The notes below the pieces were generated by a model, which worked only from the letters and a program-made list of their open reading frames with translations, was not told the origin of the DNA and did not search any database. A stretch of 64,000 nt of DNA, from NCBI GenBank assembly GCA_009617715.1, contig VTFK01000210.1, positions 372,001 to 436,000 on the forward strand. Reading direction: 5' to 3'. Both the position numbers and the translations under genes were made by a program. The stretch comes from Plectrocnemia conspersa. Its lineage: Eukaryota; Arthropoda; Insecta; Trichoptera; Polycentropodidae. This document shows positions 45,201 through 57,835 of this stretch, in pieces; the stretch's first letter is position 1, and each line of letters opens with the position of its first letter.

Positions 45201-47984
45201 CGAGACGTTTCATGGCAAAAAACTACTGACGTCTCACGGTCGAGCTTAATGAAGATTATATTTTTTACTATACTAGATAGACATATAATGGGTGTTTTAT
45301 GCATTTTTTGCTTTGTTTTATACGCGAATGTAGATCAAAATATATTCCTTACTTACTTAATATTAATATAGACGTGATACCTGAATAAGTACTGAATTTA
45401 TTTATTCACAAGTTATATAATATTAAAATTATGTAGATCAAGGAAAATGATTCTCTACGTACTGTAACATATCTATTTACATCCCGTCGACATCTGTCCA
45501 CCTCCTTACGCACTATCATCAATCCCTAACTTATCTTAAAAATATTTTAAATTTTGCCACTTACGTTTAGCAACATTCCATATTATATATTTTTTACGAT
45601 TTTTTAAGCGGTGTCATGAATTTTCTATGTGTTTGAATAGCAACCGTTTTGAAACAAAATGGCTAACGAGCTTTTCTAACATATTCACAAGTTGTATTTT
45701 TAGAATCAATATCAATATGATTCAAATTATGGTAGTTATTGTGATATATACATATATTATATTATAAATATATTAAATTTTAAATTTTTATCGCGATATA
45801 TTTTTCCATTTTTGATTACGGATGTTATAGCGATCTTACTTTCTTGTAAGCGTTTTACGTTTCGAAACATGCAAGATGAAAAGTAGCAGATGATTTTTAA
45901 CATTTTTAAAAAATACTCCTAATCAATCATATTTTGTTTTACACGTGAAGCACGGCAATGTACAGGCGCATAATGTCAATGACTTTTTACCACTATTGGA
46001 ACCTCTTCCACTGCCCATGCAGTGTGTATTGAGTCGCTTTTTCTGTCGCTAAAGATTTTGCTGGTATATTTGATATGCTAATAAAACTTTACAAAGTACA
46101 CATTAAAACTGTTAGATCGTTTTATTATAATTTCGTTCTTTGCTTCGATTTACGCGAAATTTCATGGAACGTATCTACCGCATAGATCGAAGGATAAATG
46201 TGTATGTAAATAATTTCATATTTTATTTTATTTTAAGCTGTTTAATCTGTCATATTTGAAGCTGGTCGTTACACCGAATGTCTTTACAAATGCATTCTAC
46301 ATAATTTTAATTGTGTTTTTTCACATGTCGAATAATCTCAGACATTTAATCCCCATTGTGTCTGAAAACGCTTTCGGAACGCGCTGTACCCAGCCGCCGA
46401 TTTCCTATCCCTATTGAAATGCTAAAATACGCAGAACTATTGAATTTTAAAAGGAGCCCATTGTCCGTGGGAGACGAAAACCGGAGCAAGCTGCGACTTT
46501 GCGACTTCATCCCGGTCCCCTCGCGTAATCCGCTCCGAAGGTCCAGAGCGGCTTCCGCGTCCGGAAAAATGCCAATTAGAAACAATCGTCGAAAACCGGC
46601 TGCATCCCCCGACAGAGTTTACACCTTCTCGCACAATAGTCCAATTAACAGGGTGAGAAATGCGAGCGACAATACGAGTTTCGGGAAGGAGCCGAAAATA
46701 ATGGCAAACGCGAACGAGCTGTCGACGTCTGATTTTCTCGGATCATCGGTCCTTTTGGGTTATTGTTTAGCCATGCGGAAGGGGTGTGAAAATACGTGAC
46801 CCCAAACACAACAATGTGGGGTATTCGATTTTGGGCGGAGAAGTACGTGTGAAATACGCTCGGCTCTAAAGGGTCTGAAATTTCAAACTTAAAATTATTA
46901 AACCTAGTTAAGCTTGTGTATTATTAGATTTGAGACTAGAACATATTAATGACATAGTATAACGAGCGATTGATTTATGTAGAATTTTTAATAAATATTA
47001 ATGGGGAATCCCAGAATATAAGAAGCACCCCCAGATTTGGCATTATAGATTTAAAATCTTTAATCAACTGGTTAGGCAATGACTCATAATATATATAGAA
47101 ATCCAACTTAGTATTACTATGAATTATTTCTTAACAAATCTACCTCAAAACTTTTCGAACATCCTGTGTTATCGGTGCATTTTTTTTACGGACATAACTC
47201 TCATTGCACAATAGATTTGTGTCCTTTTGAGGAAGAAGTAAATAAGAAGGCATCCGCTGCCTTTCTTCCTGAGTTTTGGCATAAATTCACGGATCGCCGG
47301 TCACGCGTTTCGACATCGAACAGTCGAAAGGCGTAGCAGTATTGAAAAATTGAAAGGACCACCATAATTTATTCGTAAACGGCGGAATCGAGCAGATAAG
47401 AGGCGGTTGAGCCATATGGCCGCCGAATTTGCATAGACAAGGATCTTTACGGGATACTTTCCTAGGGGGTGGTGCGGTTAAATAGCATGTTTACACACAC
47501 ACGTGCTCAAAACATGCTACGAGGGTGTGTTTTATTAACGCTTTTTCTTCGGACAGATTTGCTCGTTATTCAATTAATTATTAGCTGGGGGGATATGGCA
47601 AATTTTACGTACAAAATAATACATAAATTTACGATATAACGTACTAAACCATATGCGCGAGTATAGGAAATAATATGTATTATTTATAAAAAATAATATA
47701 AAAAAACAATGCACACTTGAGTGATAAAATGATAGGGTGCTTAAGAAAAGGGTTGATATGAAAATTTAAAAAAATTATAATAAAATGCTAAAGTTTATAA
47801 TGTATACGAGAAAATATAAATATGTATTAAATGTTACTTATTGGGTTGTTCATTTTCTTCATAGAACTTTATTTTTTAATAACTAATTCAATAAAAGGTA
47901 AATAATAGGATCCTAATTATTAAAATAAATTTTTGAAGTTAGTCATAAAGTAAAATCATTTAAAAATAAATCTCAATCTTTTTA
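42290..47984. other. Gene desert with several GC-rich islands
   Basis: No coding gene is supported. Unique GC-richer islands occur at about 42740-42860 (with TGTCA words), 43080-43980, 44930-45250, 46330-46870 and 47160-47550, separated by AT-rich DNA. The longest open frame, 147 codons at 46356-46799, has no domain, no splice context and overlapping frames on the other strand, so I treat it as a by-product of composition. TTTATGGCC lies at 44594. Confidence 0.4.
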
Positions 47985-48605
47985 TTAATAAATGCCATTA
48001 CCTGCCCCCCCCCCCCTCCAAAATGACACCCTTGATATTTCGTGCATAGTGACGTTTATTGATTGTAGGCTTTAATAATAGTTTATAAATAATAAAATAA
48101 TTGTCACTAATTTACAGATTTGATTTCAGTCTTGTATCTTACAACATATTTTGTGAATATTTCATAGTTCCATAGCTTTAAACCCATAACTTACCATACA
48201 ATAATTTTCGCAGCTTTGGCAAATATATGTTTTTGCTACAATGATAAAATCCGATTAATAATATTTTATTGCTTTTTTATTGCATTGTAATGATTAATTA
48301 TCATAAAGGTTGACTTCAGATTTTCGAACTTTTTTTTTAATAAAATGTTCTATTAGTAAAAAAATCCTAATATATTTTTGTGTGCTTTTTAAAAAAAAAT
48401 ACTTCTTAAAAAACATATTTAAGGATATCTTCGTTTTGGACTGTTTTTTTTAGAAACGTAATTTCAAGTTTTTCTTATTTATTAAAATCAAGATTCATAG
48501 TATTTAATTAAATTCAATTAAATTTATGGCTAAATTTAAGGGAGGGGGAGCAAAGGCACTCACCTGCCACTCCCAAATGATAGTGTCTCTGAAAGCATCT
48601 AGAAC
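47985..48605. repeat. Fragments of head segment and family C
   Basis: A poly-C run at about 48005-48017 with CAAAATGACACCCTTGAT, a family C piece at about 48100-48160 (TTTACAGATTTGATTTCAGT), and an inverted head piece at about 48475-48600 (AAGATTCATAGTATTTAATT, GGGAGGGGGAGCAAAGGCAC). All are degraded. Confidence 0.5.
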
Positions 48606-50309
48606 CTATCAATCATTGTAAATTAGGTTTTCTATTCTCAAGATCTAATAAAATTATATATTAAATAAATATAGTATATATAAACAAATGTTCAAATATA
48701 TTTACAATATTATATGCAACTCATAAGATTAAACAATTTTATAATATTGTACAATAATTTGTTTGTATATTTTTTATAGGAAAATATAAATTAATATTGC
48801 TTTTTATTTATAAATAAACTAGAGCCATCTAGCGGTTTTCGAGTAAAGTATTTAATTATTTTAATTAATTTATTTAGTGAGTCCGCAAACCATCGTGTTT
48901 CAAGAAAATTTTGCATTTTCTTGAAAATTGCGCCAAAAAAATCGTTTATGTTCGTTTTTTATACGTTTGTTTGTGTGTCTGTGCAATGCATATGTCGCAA
49001 CGAGCTACCGGTCAATAGAAGACCACATTGCACATGAATTCCCATGAATAATTTATGAGTTAAGACGAAACCGGAGCCCCGGGGGCGCAGGCACCGTGAC
49101 GGAGCGTTCCTTATGTCACTCCGGAACCGCCGGAGCAAACAATGGCAAAAAATCGTTGCAAACCCCAGAGTAATTCGCTATACCACTTACTCGCCCCTTT
49201 GCCTAAAACACAATGGCTGAAAATTAATACTAGCACGAAACTATACACTCTAATAACCATATTCGAGAGCGTTTAAATGGCTATTATTAGTTTCGCGTGC
49301 TTTATGCACGCGCTTTCGTATATCGAATAATTTCGCGATCTTATCAAAGAGCTGAGTATAAGTACGAATGTATTATTTGTACTGGAGTGAAATCAATTTT
49401 TAATAGTATCGTAGAAATATCGGATCGAAATATAATGACTTTTAAAGCAACGGCTCTCAATCTTTCATTCAAGAACTTTCTGTTTCGATAAAGTTATACA
49501 GTTCATAGTTCAGAAAAGCTTTTCAATAGTTCTTTTATTGTCTTAAGATGATGACTGGTCCCAGCAAACAATGTTGACGTACTTCAACTGATATTTTTTA
49601 GGTAGACATACTATGTATGTACATATATTTGTTTGTCCTTGTTTGATTTTATAACATCTGTCTGTTAAATAGGACTTTAGCTGCAAACTAAGTTGTTTAG
49701 CATTTTAAATTCGACGTATCACACCTTATCAAAGGCTTGAGCAAATATCAATAATATTGTTGAGATGTTATGATTAACTTATTCTACTAAAATGTTATTT
49801 TCCCTTAAAAAAATAGCATACAGTCAAATTAAAATATATCTGATTCTCTCTTCCGATCTATCAGATTTCGGCAAACAAAGGGTTAATGATATCGAAAACA
49901 GGCACTCCCTCTCAATTATGTAGTACGTCGAATTTATTACGATTATATCTACATATATCATATATCAGAATTGCAAAATGTTTTCCGAGCATTTTATAAC
50001 CTTAACCTCCTCGGACCCAGTGCACATTTCAATGTTAAATAATTTATTGCTTGTTTTTGAAGCCATTTTCGATTTATTTTTATCGATACTTTTTGTGTAA
50101 CTAAAATTTTAATAAATAAATCATATAAATTCGAAATACAAAAAATATATTTTTCATCTACTAAAAAAAAAAAATAACAATAAAAAAAAATTCTACGAAA
50201 AAAAAAAAAAAATATTTTCCATAACCCTTTACTTATAGTAAAATATTTAAATAAATATATTTTTTCTACGAAAATTAAAAATTCAAGTTTAATGGGGTTA
50301 ATATCGATG
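48606..50309. other. Intergenic DNA
   Basis: A unique GC-richer island at about 48885-49330 (CCGGAGCCCCGGGGGCGCAG) is flanked by AT-rich DNA. AAAGGGTTAA, a possible piggyBac-like end, lies at 49877. No gene. Confidence 0.35.
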
Positions 50310-50311
50310 TA

Positions 50312-50528
50312 CAGTAAGCCCCCAAATAACATGGTAAATTGGGGACGTGCTATTTGGGTGCGTGTAGTTGGAGAACTAGAAAATACTCTTACATTTTTTG
50401 CAATATGTATGTACAAATCAAGCGCGTGTAGTGAGGTATCCTTCCTTTAGCTCGCTCATACATAAAGTAACGGGCACCCAAATAGCACGTTCCCAATTAC
50501 CGTGTTATTGGAGGGGTCCATTTTACTA
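50312..50528. mobile_element. pogo/Tigger-like MITE
   Basis: A 217-bp unit lies between TA dinucleotides (50310-50311 and 50529-50530). Long inverted ends read CAGTAAGCCCCCAAATAACA on the left and TAGTAAAATGGACCCCTCCA on the inverted right. Both then share AATAACAxGGTAA and GACGTGCTATTTGGGTGC (inverted GAACGTGCTATTTGGGTGC). CAGTA ends, the TA duplication and the CCCCxAATAACACGG words are typical of pogo/Tigger-derived MITEs. No transposase is encoded. Confidence 0.78.
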
Positions 50529-50530
50529 TA

Positions 50531-51781
50531 TTTTAAAGTGCAAATTTACTGATCTCACAATTTATTCGAATCATTTGAAATACTAACGGCGAACTAAATT
50601 CATATGTTTTTTAGTGGTTAAAATATAACAATTTATTTTTGACAATTTTTAATATTAAACGTCAACTCAAGTTTGTTACTATTGAAACAATTTTTTATTT
50701 TTCTAGGTTTATAGAATAATTTAAAGAAATAAAATATCTTAATTTTTGATTATTATTATTTATTAATAATATGCAGAAGAAGAAATTCAGTGAGTTTTAA
50801 AGTGTGAAATGGAAAATAAAACAGCTTTATATAGTATGATATATTATAAACTAATCACTGCGTTATTTTTGCATTTCCGATGCGTTTGCCCAAACTGTTT
50901 TAGTCATCTTCAGATTTTTTTCTCATTTTGAAGGACCAAATTATTAATTTATATATAAGATGCTTTCTAAAGTTTGTATTGACTATTAAGCGTGTTATTT
51001 TATATTATAATATATATTATAAAAAAATCCCCAGCAATTTTTATTTTAAGCGTAACACTCTCATAGGTAGTTTATCCCTATATTTTTAACACACCTGCTC
51101 CAATATTTTGATAGTATATTTTACAACCAATAAATTTGAATAACGTCCATGATAATTTTCATAGTTATGAGGTGTGATTTTACCGTTGAAACAATTTCGT
51201 GACAAATCTGTACAGGTGCAACGCGAACGGAGGGCGATGCAAATGGGGGTCAATGGGGGCGTCGCCGCCCGGCACGGCCCTGGCTGCAGTAAATGCCTTA
51301 ATTTAGTGTTAATTTGCTCCGAGGGTCTTGTTGTTATCAGTGTCGCCTTTTCGGGGTGGGAATAGTAAAAAACGTCAGTTATTAACGAAATCATGGAGAC
51401 TATAATTACGTCGGTTAAAATTTAACTTCCTGTACCTATGCGTGCTACTTCTATCAAACGTGTTCTATTCCATTAAATATTATAGGTTTCATGACCAAAA
51501 ATTAGAGTCCGTTACACGTTTTATATTTTAATTGGCAATTAGTTTGTGAGATTTTGGTGTAATGTTTTTTCTTTATGTTTTGAATGAAATTAATTATTAA
51601 CTGTATTTTTATTATTTTTTCACTGCGTTTAAAATTATTGCTCAACGTTTCGCCAAAAATATCTTTCGGCATTCTCATGAGGTAACTTTAGTGCACTTTC
51701 ACAGTTCCAAAATTTCCGGTGTAATAAAATAATATTATTACTTTTACTTAAAAAAGCGGCAAAACTAATGCACACAGTTGC
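50531..51781. other. Intergenic DNA
   Basis: AT-rich apart from a unique GC-richer patch at about 51170-51370 (AATGGGGGTCAATGGGGGC, a short tandem). No gene is supported. Confidence 0.35.
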
Positions 51782-52336
51782 CACCTGTATACATGAAAAG
51801 GTCATGGTATAAAATATGTTATTAGTTCTTCAAGATAAAAACAATGGAATTCGTTTCCGTCACACGTGTAAGCAATAAAAGGGGACAAGAAATTAACGTA
51901 TGACTGATACATCGATACACTAGTGTTAAATAATAAATCAACCCCTTAAACGTATAACGGCGTCATAGAATATAAAGTATTTTTTACTTAACGAGCACTT
52001 CTATTCACCTGTCAGGTGCAATCCGACATTTCGTATTCCTTCGCCCAATACGGCTTTGTTATATTCTTTCTTAAAGGTCAGAATGGTAATAATTGAAGAA
52101 TCGAGGCACAGGTGTGTCAGGTGCTTCTCGAGATGTTTTTTTTCCATTTACTTTTTGGAAACTTTAAAGTTCCGCCTTGGCACGTGCTGTCTATGGGTCG
52201 GTTCTGGTAGCAATCGAGCATATGTCAAAGGTTTTAATCCAATTTGGAAGTGGATGTTTGTTCAACGCTAAAGGTCTTGGCGATTAAAAACAAAGGGCGC
52301 TTGTCCTGCTAGTTGCAATGTGTAAAAAAGCACCTG
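51782..52336. promoter_or_regulatory. Dense CAGGTG/CACCTG E-box cluster
   Basis: Exact CAGGTG or CACCTG sites lie at 51782, 52006, 52013, 52109, 52118 and 52331, the second and third arranged head to head as CACCTGTCAGGTG. With this base composition one site would be expected every several kilobases. CAGGTG is the core bound by Snail/Scratch/ZEB-type zinc fingers and some bHLH dimers. Enhancer activity is inference. Confidence 0.4.
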
Positions 52337-52344
52337 CAACATAA

Positions 52345-54720
52345 TGACTTAACAGTCTTCTAAATTTTCACAGATGGATGATGGACTAACATCCGAAATT
52401 GTGAGTAATAATGACTTCCGTCTATTTATATAGAATAGTAGCAAATTTGTTCTATAGGCGCTATATAATATTATGAAAAATATAAATATATTGTAAAAAA
52501 TTTCATTGCACCGCTTAAAATGCAGAATTTGTTACAAAATAAGGTTTCAATAATTTACTATTAAAAATAACAATTATTCTAAATAAATAAATATATTTTT
52601 AGCATAAGATCATATTTTTTTATATTGTTGATTTTTAACAATACATATGGTTCACCTAAATATAGTTGTCAATAATATTTTTACAATAAAATACAAGGGT
52701 CAGATATATTATTTTATGTTTGGGGGTTATAGGTTCAAATTTTTTACCAGTAAAAATTATAATTAAAATTTTAAAATATTTTTTGTTTTAGTAAAGTTTT
52801 TCATTACTAGAAAAACTTAAATTTAATTACGAATTTAAAATCAGATAACTAAATATTGGTGAAATAAAACCGTATGTACGGCTATTCATAAAATTAGAGC
52901 TACGCGTAACACGTAACTGTAAAATATGATAAAAGCAATTGGATATGATTAAAAAAGAATTACCTATATAAAAATTTTTTTTTAATATACAGCCGATACT
53001 AGAGATACAAGAGAAATCATAGTACAAATTTAATATAAATAGATTTATTTTATCTTTGTGGCAAATATATAAAATTTTAAAAGCAAACTATACAGCAAAA
53101 TTTTGCACCACATATATACAAGTAAGTAAAATTTCGTGTTGATTTAATTTATTTTTTTAAATATTTTTTTTTCATTTTATCATGTGACGCATTGGGACAA
53201 TCATGGTAGTTTTATTTGTAAAATCATTTAAACCTAATATTTTTTTAAATTGTTGATTTTTGAAAAATTCATTATTTTTGCTATATATAAAAATTATTAC
53301 ATTTTATGCCAAAATATAAGGTTAGAATATTGTTTTAGCTTTATGGTTCTAGATTAAAATTATAACTACTATAAAAAAATCTTCTAGTTATTTTTTTCAT
53401 TGCTAGAAAAAAGCTAATGACATAGTGACAGATTTTTATATTTGTGGCAAATATTTTAAACGATTTAAATATTTACAATATTTTAAATATTCATACGAAT
53501 AATTGTTACGCGTCACATGTATCTGTAAAAAAATAAACTAGATGTGTAAAAATGGTATAAAAAGCTATTTACCTCAAATTATACACAATACAAAAACAGA
53601 AATAACACATTTAAAAAAAATTACTGCTTAAAAATTTTCCCCTCTACTTCTTTAACTGTAAAATAATTTACAATATTAATAATATAGCAATTTTTGTAAC
53701 CACAACAAAAGTAAAGCTAAGATATAATTTAGTATCAATATTTTTACATTAAATAAAAAAATATTTCGCCAGATTATTGTATCATATTTATAAAATTAAA
53801 ATATATATTATTCTTAGGATACTATTAAAAAATCTAAACATCCTATCTTTATGGCAAACAAGTGGAATAGTTATTTTAATATAAATCGGCTGATTTATAC
53901 ATAAATTTGTTCGGATATAAAATGCTATATCAAAAAATAATTCAACATAAGTACTGCTTTGATGTTAACATACATCATATTCGATTGGTTTTTGGCTCGC
54001 TTCCAAGTAGTATTGAGCTCTCGTCAGATTACAAGAAATGTTATATACATACATATGTATGTTTCTGCTAGGAATATATTGAAACCCAAATTTTAAAAGA
54101 TACCGAAATGTAATTTAATATTCGAGTGTTTCAAAACCCCGAATGACAGGTCACTGACATTTAAACGGTTGAACTTTTTCATTGCTTTCCCTCACGCACT
54201 ATCGCTGTTCAATGTCACCGATCTCTTTGCCGAATTAACATTTTTTTCATGCGTCCATCATCAGCTTCCGGCTTCGTATTTTAATGTCCAAACGTCGACA
54301 GCCGGAAGTTCATGCAAATGGAATTTTCTAATTCGCATCGGAACCGTTTAACACCGCTTCCAACACCTGTGCCGTTGATTCCAGATCGCGGGGGTCTAAC
54401 CGACCCCGTGCCACTCTCATGTTCTATTTCCGAGTCAGTTTTTACGGCCTACCTGTTGGCGCGCTAAAAATGGCTGACGCTACATTCTTGTGATTTTTCG
54501 TCGGTTGTCACGCGCCGCTAGACTCGTATCATGAGACCAACCTTCGCGTGATGTTACCCAGTTAACCTGGTTGCTGGGGTGGTTAGTCCAGACATCCGGT
54601 TATGATCCATCGTGAGAAATGTTGTAATTAACTGTTGCACTAGGGTTAATGTAAAAACACCGGTAGCTGACATCTCGCAATGTGTGTGTCTGTTCTTTGA
54701 AAGATTATTCTCTTTCTTTT
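52345..54720. other. AT-rich DNA and upstream region of the C2-domain gene
   Basis: About 52380-54110 is extremely AT-rich with no gene. From 54120 to 54640 a unique GC- and CpG-richer island contains CGGGGGTCTAACCGACCCCG, an imperfect palindrome near 54390. It lies directly upstream of the first recognised coding exon and may be a promoter or intronic enhancer. Confidence 0.35.
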
Positions 54721-54732
54721 ACAGGTGTCAAT

Positions 54733-56884
54733 ATGCTAAAATGGGCAGTGTCTTCCAAAAGAACGGGAGAACCGCAGCAACCCGGACGACTATCCCTAGA
54801 CTCTGGAGGCATCACTAAGCCCAAAGTGACCAGAAGAAGATCAGTAGGCGGTCCTACGAGCAGAAGAAGAAGCAACATCCACACCAGAAGAGTGCTTCAA
54901 GACAAAGAAAATGTCAACTTCATGGCAGGTTGCACTCCATGCTTTCCATCAAAAGATCTATTAGCAATACGAAAATTCGATTCTCCTCTGAAAGACGTCA
55001 GTAATATAACTCCCAAGACGCCTGGATCTCAGAGAAACATAAATCAACCCAAATCTAGGATAACGCCTAAAACGCCTAATTTTAAAATCTATCAACACTT
55101 GGACGAAGAAGACATAGAAACTAAATCAACGCCAATATCTTGCCTTTCGAAAGACACCAATACCACTCAAATTTTCAAGAGAAGGAAAATATTATTGGAC
55201 TCGCCTGTAGATCTAGAAGAAACGAGAGATGTAGATATAAAAGTAGTCAAATTAGAGCCTATTAAAATCGATGTGAAAATATCTAGTCCTTTAGAAGAAA
55301 AAAAATTAGAAGTCAAGAAAACGTTTTTTGAAAAATCTTCTTCTATGTCTGAAGTGAGAAGCGTAATCCACGGTGGTAGTTTACCAACTTTCGAAATAGA
55401 ATATTCACCTACCAAGACTCTAGTCGGGCATGAGAAGTATAATAATGTATCTTGTTTAAGCACATTACCTATCATTGGATCTAGGGCTTTCTTAAAAAAT
55501 CCGCTTTACTTCAAAGCGGAAGATTTGCCTCAAACGGACAAGAAGCCCAAGATTGAATTTTCTGATAATTTTAGTATGTTACTCAATAAACTGTCTCCAA
55601 TGTCCGCGTTGAGATTCAACGGTCATAAGAATCAAAAGAACAAGGTCTGCTCTGAAGTTTCTCCGTTGGCCAAGAAGCTGGCTTCTTTGTGCTTCAACAA
55701 GATCAATCCTGCTACTCAATCGCCAGAAGATGAAAATGAGGCTAAAAACAAACATAACAGATTTATGACTAAAGATGATGAGGTTTCAGCCGAGATGGAA
55801 ACTAAGATGATAGACGAAAAAAGCGTTTTGAGTAAAGAACAATCTATATCTGATTCTAAAATGGGCGATGCTACTTTAGAAAAAATGATCGAGGATATCA
55901 TAAAAAGCAGCAAAAAAATCAAGCATGCGAGGCGCGTCAAACTAAAACCACTGCATAGAAGTAAATCATCTGATTATAGCTCAGATTCTGAAATCACTAC
56001 AAAAACTTCCAACTCTTCCATCCATAGCGACAATTCAAAGAAAACGAACAATAGCATAAATACAGAATCTGAGAAAACTTACATAATGTACGATTCTTTA
56101 AATTATAGTGAAAGAGAAGTTAAGACGCCTGAAAATAGATTATCTTTACCTAACGTGGAAAATAATGAGCTTCCAATGGCAACTAGAGGTCGTAAGAGGT
56201 GTTCTTCTGAATGTACGCCCAACGGTTCTTTGCCGCCTGATTATGACTTTAATCTGAAAAGGCAGAGGTGCGTTAGAAGAAAAAGATCACACAGAGAGAA
56301 CGGCGAAGAAGGAGAATTGAAGACTATAGTTAGGGAGTCTAATTTGACACTCAAAAGTGGAATACCTAGTCCGTATACACCAGAGAACAAATGTCAAAAC
56401 CCTTTCAATCTTATTCAAAGCAATTCGTTCAATTCTATAACCAGTTATCCATTCAGCGACTATCAAATGTTGGGTATACCTAATGTAGAGAGCGGGGTTT
56501 CAAATAGTAGTTTGATGTTAGGACAGTTTTCGAGCGAGAAGAATTACGGTTCTAAAATGTTTGGGTTGACTTTGGACAGTGGCATACCCAGTCCTGCTTC
56601 CGTCTTTAATAACAACTTAGCGCCTGATTCTGGGTTTAGTTTGAGTCCCATATTGACTTCTTCTCTTCACGACGATAGTCAAAAGCACGAGTGGACTTTG
56701 AGCGAGCCTGTGACTCCGATAGCGGAGTTCCGATCTTCGAGAAGGTGTTTGACGTACTCGCCGGACTATGGAAATTACAGCGATGACAAAAAGAACCACT
56801 TTGGAAGGTCAGGAAAACGGCAAACTACAGCTGGCGAGGTGGAGCTGACGGTGACATGCAAGAGCGACCATGTCAAAGTACATA
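54733..56884 (+). CDS. RGS3-like C2-domain protein, main coding exon
   Basis: The exon begins at 54725 after the acceptor TTCTCTTTCTTTTACAG; the first ATG inside it is 54733. The frame is also open for the eight exon bases before it, so an upstream coding exon is possible. The exon encodes 717 residues and ends in phase 1 before GTGAGT. Most of it is disordered: basic clusters (RRR at 34-36 and 44-46), an RxxL (52-55) beside KEN (58-60), TPKTP repeats (93-97 and 111-115), a basic nuclear-localisation-like KRQRCVRRKR, and two SGIPSP repeats. The end, GEVELTVTCKSDHVKVH (701-717), is the first strand of a C2 domain completed by the next exons. RxxL plus KEN looks like an APC/C degron pair, and TPxK looks like CDK sites; both are inference. 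The 717-residue leader is long but RGS3 isoforms also have long disordered regions. Confidence 0.85.
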
Positions 56885-56994
56885 GTGAGTATAATGTAAA
56901 TGTCAACTGCGCACATGATCATTCATATTATTCAATTATTTAAAGTTAATCATGAAACGTTTAAAAGTTAGTTAAAATGCATATTATTTTTCAG
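56885..56994 (+). other. Short intron in the C2-domain gene
   Basis: A 110-bp intron, GTGAGT to TTTTTCAG, inside the first part of the C2 domain. The frame of exon 1 simply runs on to a stop at 56943 if it is retained, so retention would give a C2-less protein. Confidence 0.8.
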
Positions 56995-57059
56995 TTGTCA
57001 AATGCACAAGCTTGCAGAGGCCCAATGGGAGCTCTAAGAACGTCAATGCGTATGTTAAG
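56995..57059 (+). CDS. RGS3-like C2-domain protein, exon 2
   Basis: 65 nt; the first two bases complete codon 718 (Ile). It encodes VKCTSLQRPNG and NVNAYVK, giving the C2 pattern L-x-H-I-V-x-C-x-x-L...AYVKV across the junctions. The donor AAG-GTAAGC follows in phase 0. The region between 57100 and 57150 repeats words from exon 1 (CTGAAGTTTCTCCGTTG, AAGAAGCTTCTTTGTGC), apparently a diverged duplicate of 55650-55700 lying in the next intron. Confidence 0.85.
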
Positions 57060-57419
57060 GTAAGCATTTTGCATATATAAACTAAAAACTATTGAGAAAA
57101 CTCTGTTCTGAAGTTTCTCCGTTGACTAAGAAGCTTCTTTGTGCTTCAACAGGGTCAGGTTTATGACAATATACGATGTGATTTTTGCTAGGGGTACCTA
57201 TCCGGTTGTGCAATAAGCGAGAGAATAGTCCGATTTTAAATCAATCATAATTTCGTCAATATTTTTGGATATAAATTTATTTACTTTCTGCCGTAAAATA
57301 ATTTTGAAAAAATCGCTTACTTATGAAAGCAAAAAATTATATAATGATTAAAAAATGTGACATATCATAACCACATGTGTAATGTATGACTATGCTTTAG
57401 TTAAAAAAAAAGCAAGTAG

Positions 57420-57570
57420 ATTCCTGCACTAAATAGTAGATATTTTTGGCAACAGAAGGGTGTAGAATAGATTAACCAAATCCTAACATTGCAGTACAAA
57501 AAAAGTTTCGTCCTCGTCTTCCGCTTTTATCCGATAAGCATCACGAAATGAATATGCTCGTCTTGCGCAT
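57420..57570 (+). repeat. Family D copy
   Basis: GTAGATTCCTGCACTAAA, GTAGATATTTTTGGCAACAG and TCTTCCGCTTTTATCCGATA match the order of words at 27955-28100. Confidence 0.5.
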
Positions 57571-57734
57571 ACATATGTGATATAATGTTTTTTAAGATTT
57601 TATAAAAAAATCAAATACAACTTATAGCCATAAATATTCATTTGAAAGCTTAAAAAATAAGGCATAAAATGTGTTAAAAAAGTAATATTTTATTATTTAA
57701 AATAAGCTAAATTAATTATTATTTACTGTTTAAA

Positions 57735-57835
57735 ATATACCTCGATTTACGAACCGCTCTACATACGAACTCTTTTCATACCTCTACATACGAACCTAGA
57801 TTCTAGACGCGAACCGCAATTCATTGCACTATATA
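57735..57835. repeat. TACGAAC-rich transposon end fragment
   Basis: ATACCTCGATTTACGAACCG, CTCTACATACGAACTC and CTCTACATACGAACCT form a short internal repeat. ACCTCGATTTACGAAC resembles ends of Tigger/pogo-type MITEs. No partner end was found, so the element is partial. Confidence 0.4.

Noticed and set aside
46356..46799. 147-codon open frame
   Set aside because: It lies in a GC-richer island, has overlapping frames on the other strand, no recognisable domain and no splice or promoter context.
49994..50416. 140-codon minus-strand open frame
   Set aside because: Low-complexity Phe/Ile/Lys-rich product of poly-A/T DNA, and it runs into the pogo-like MITE.
54682..54732. Upstream ATG of the C2-domain gene
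   Set aside because: It lies in the pyrimidine tract of the splice acceptor ending at 54724, so it is intronic.
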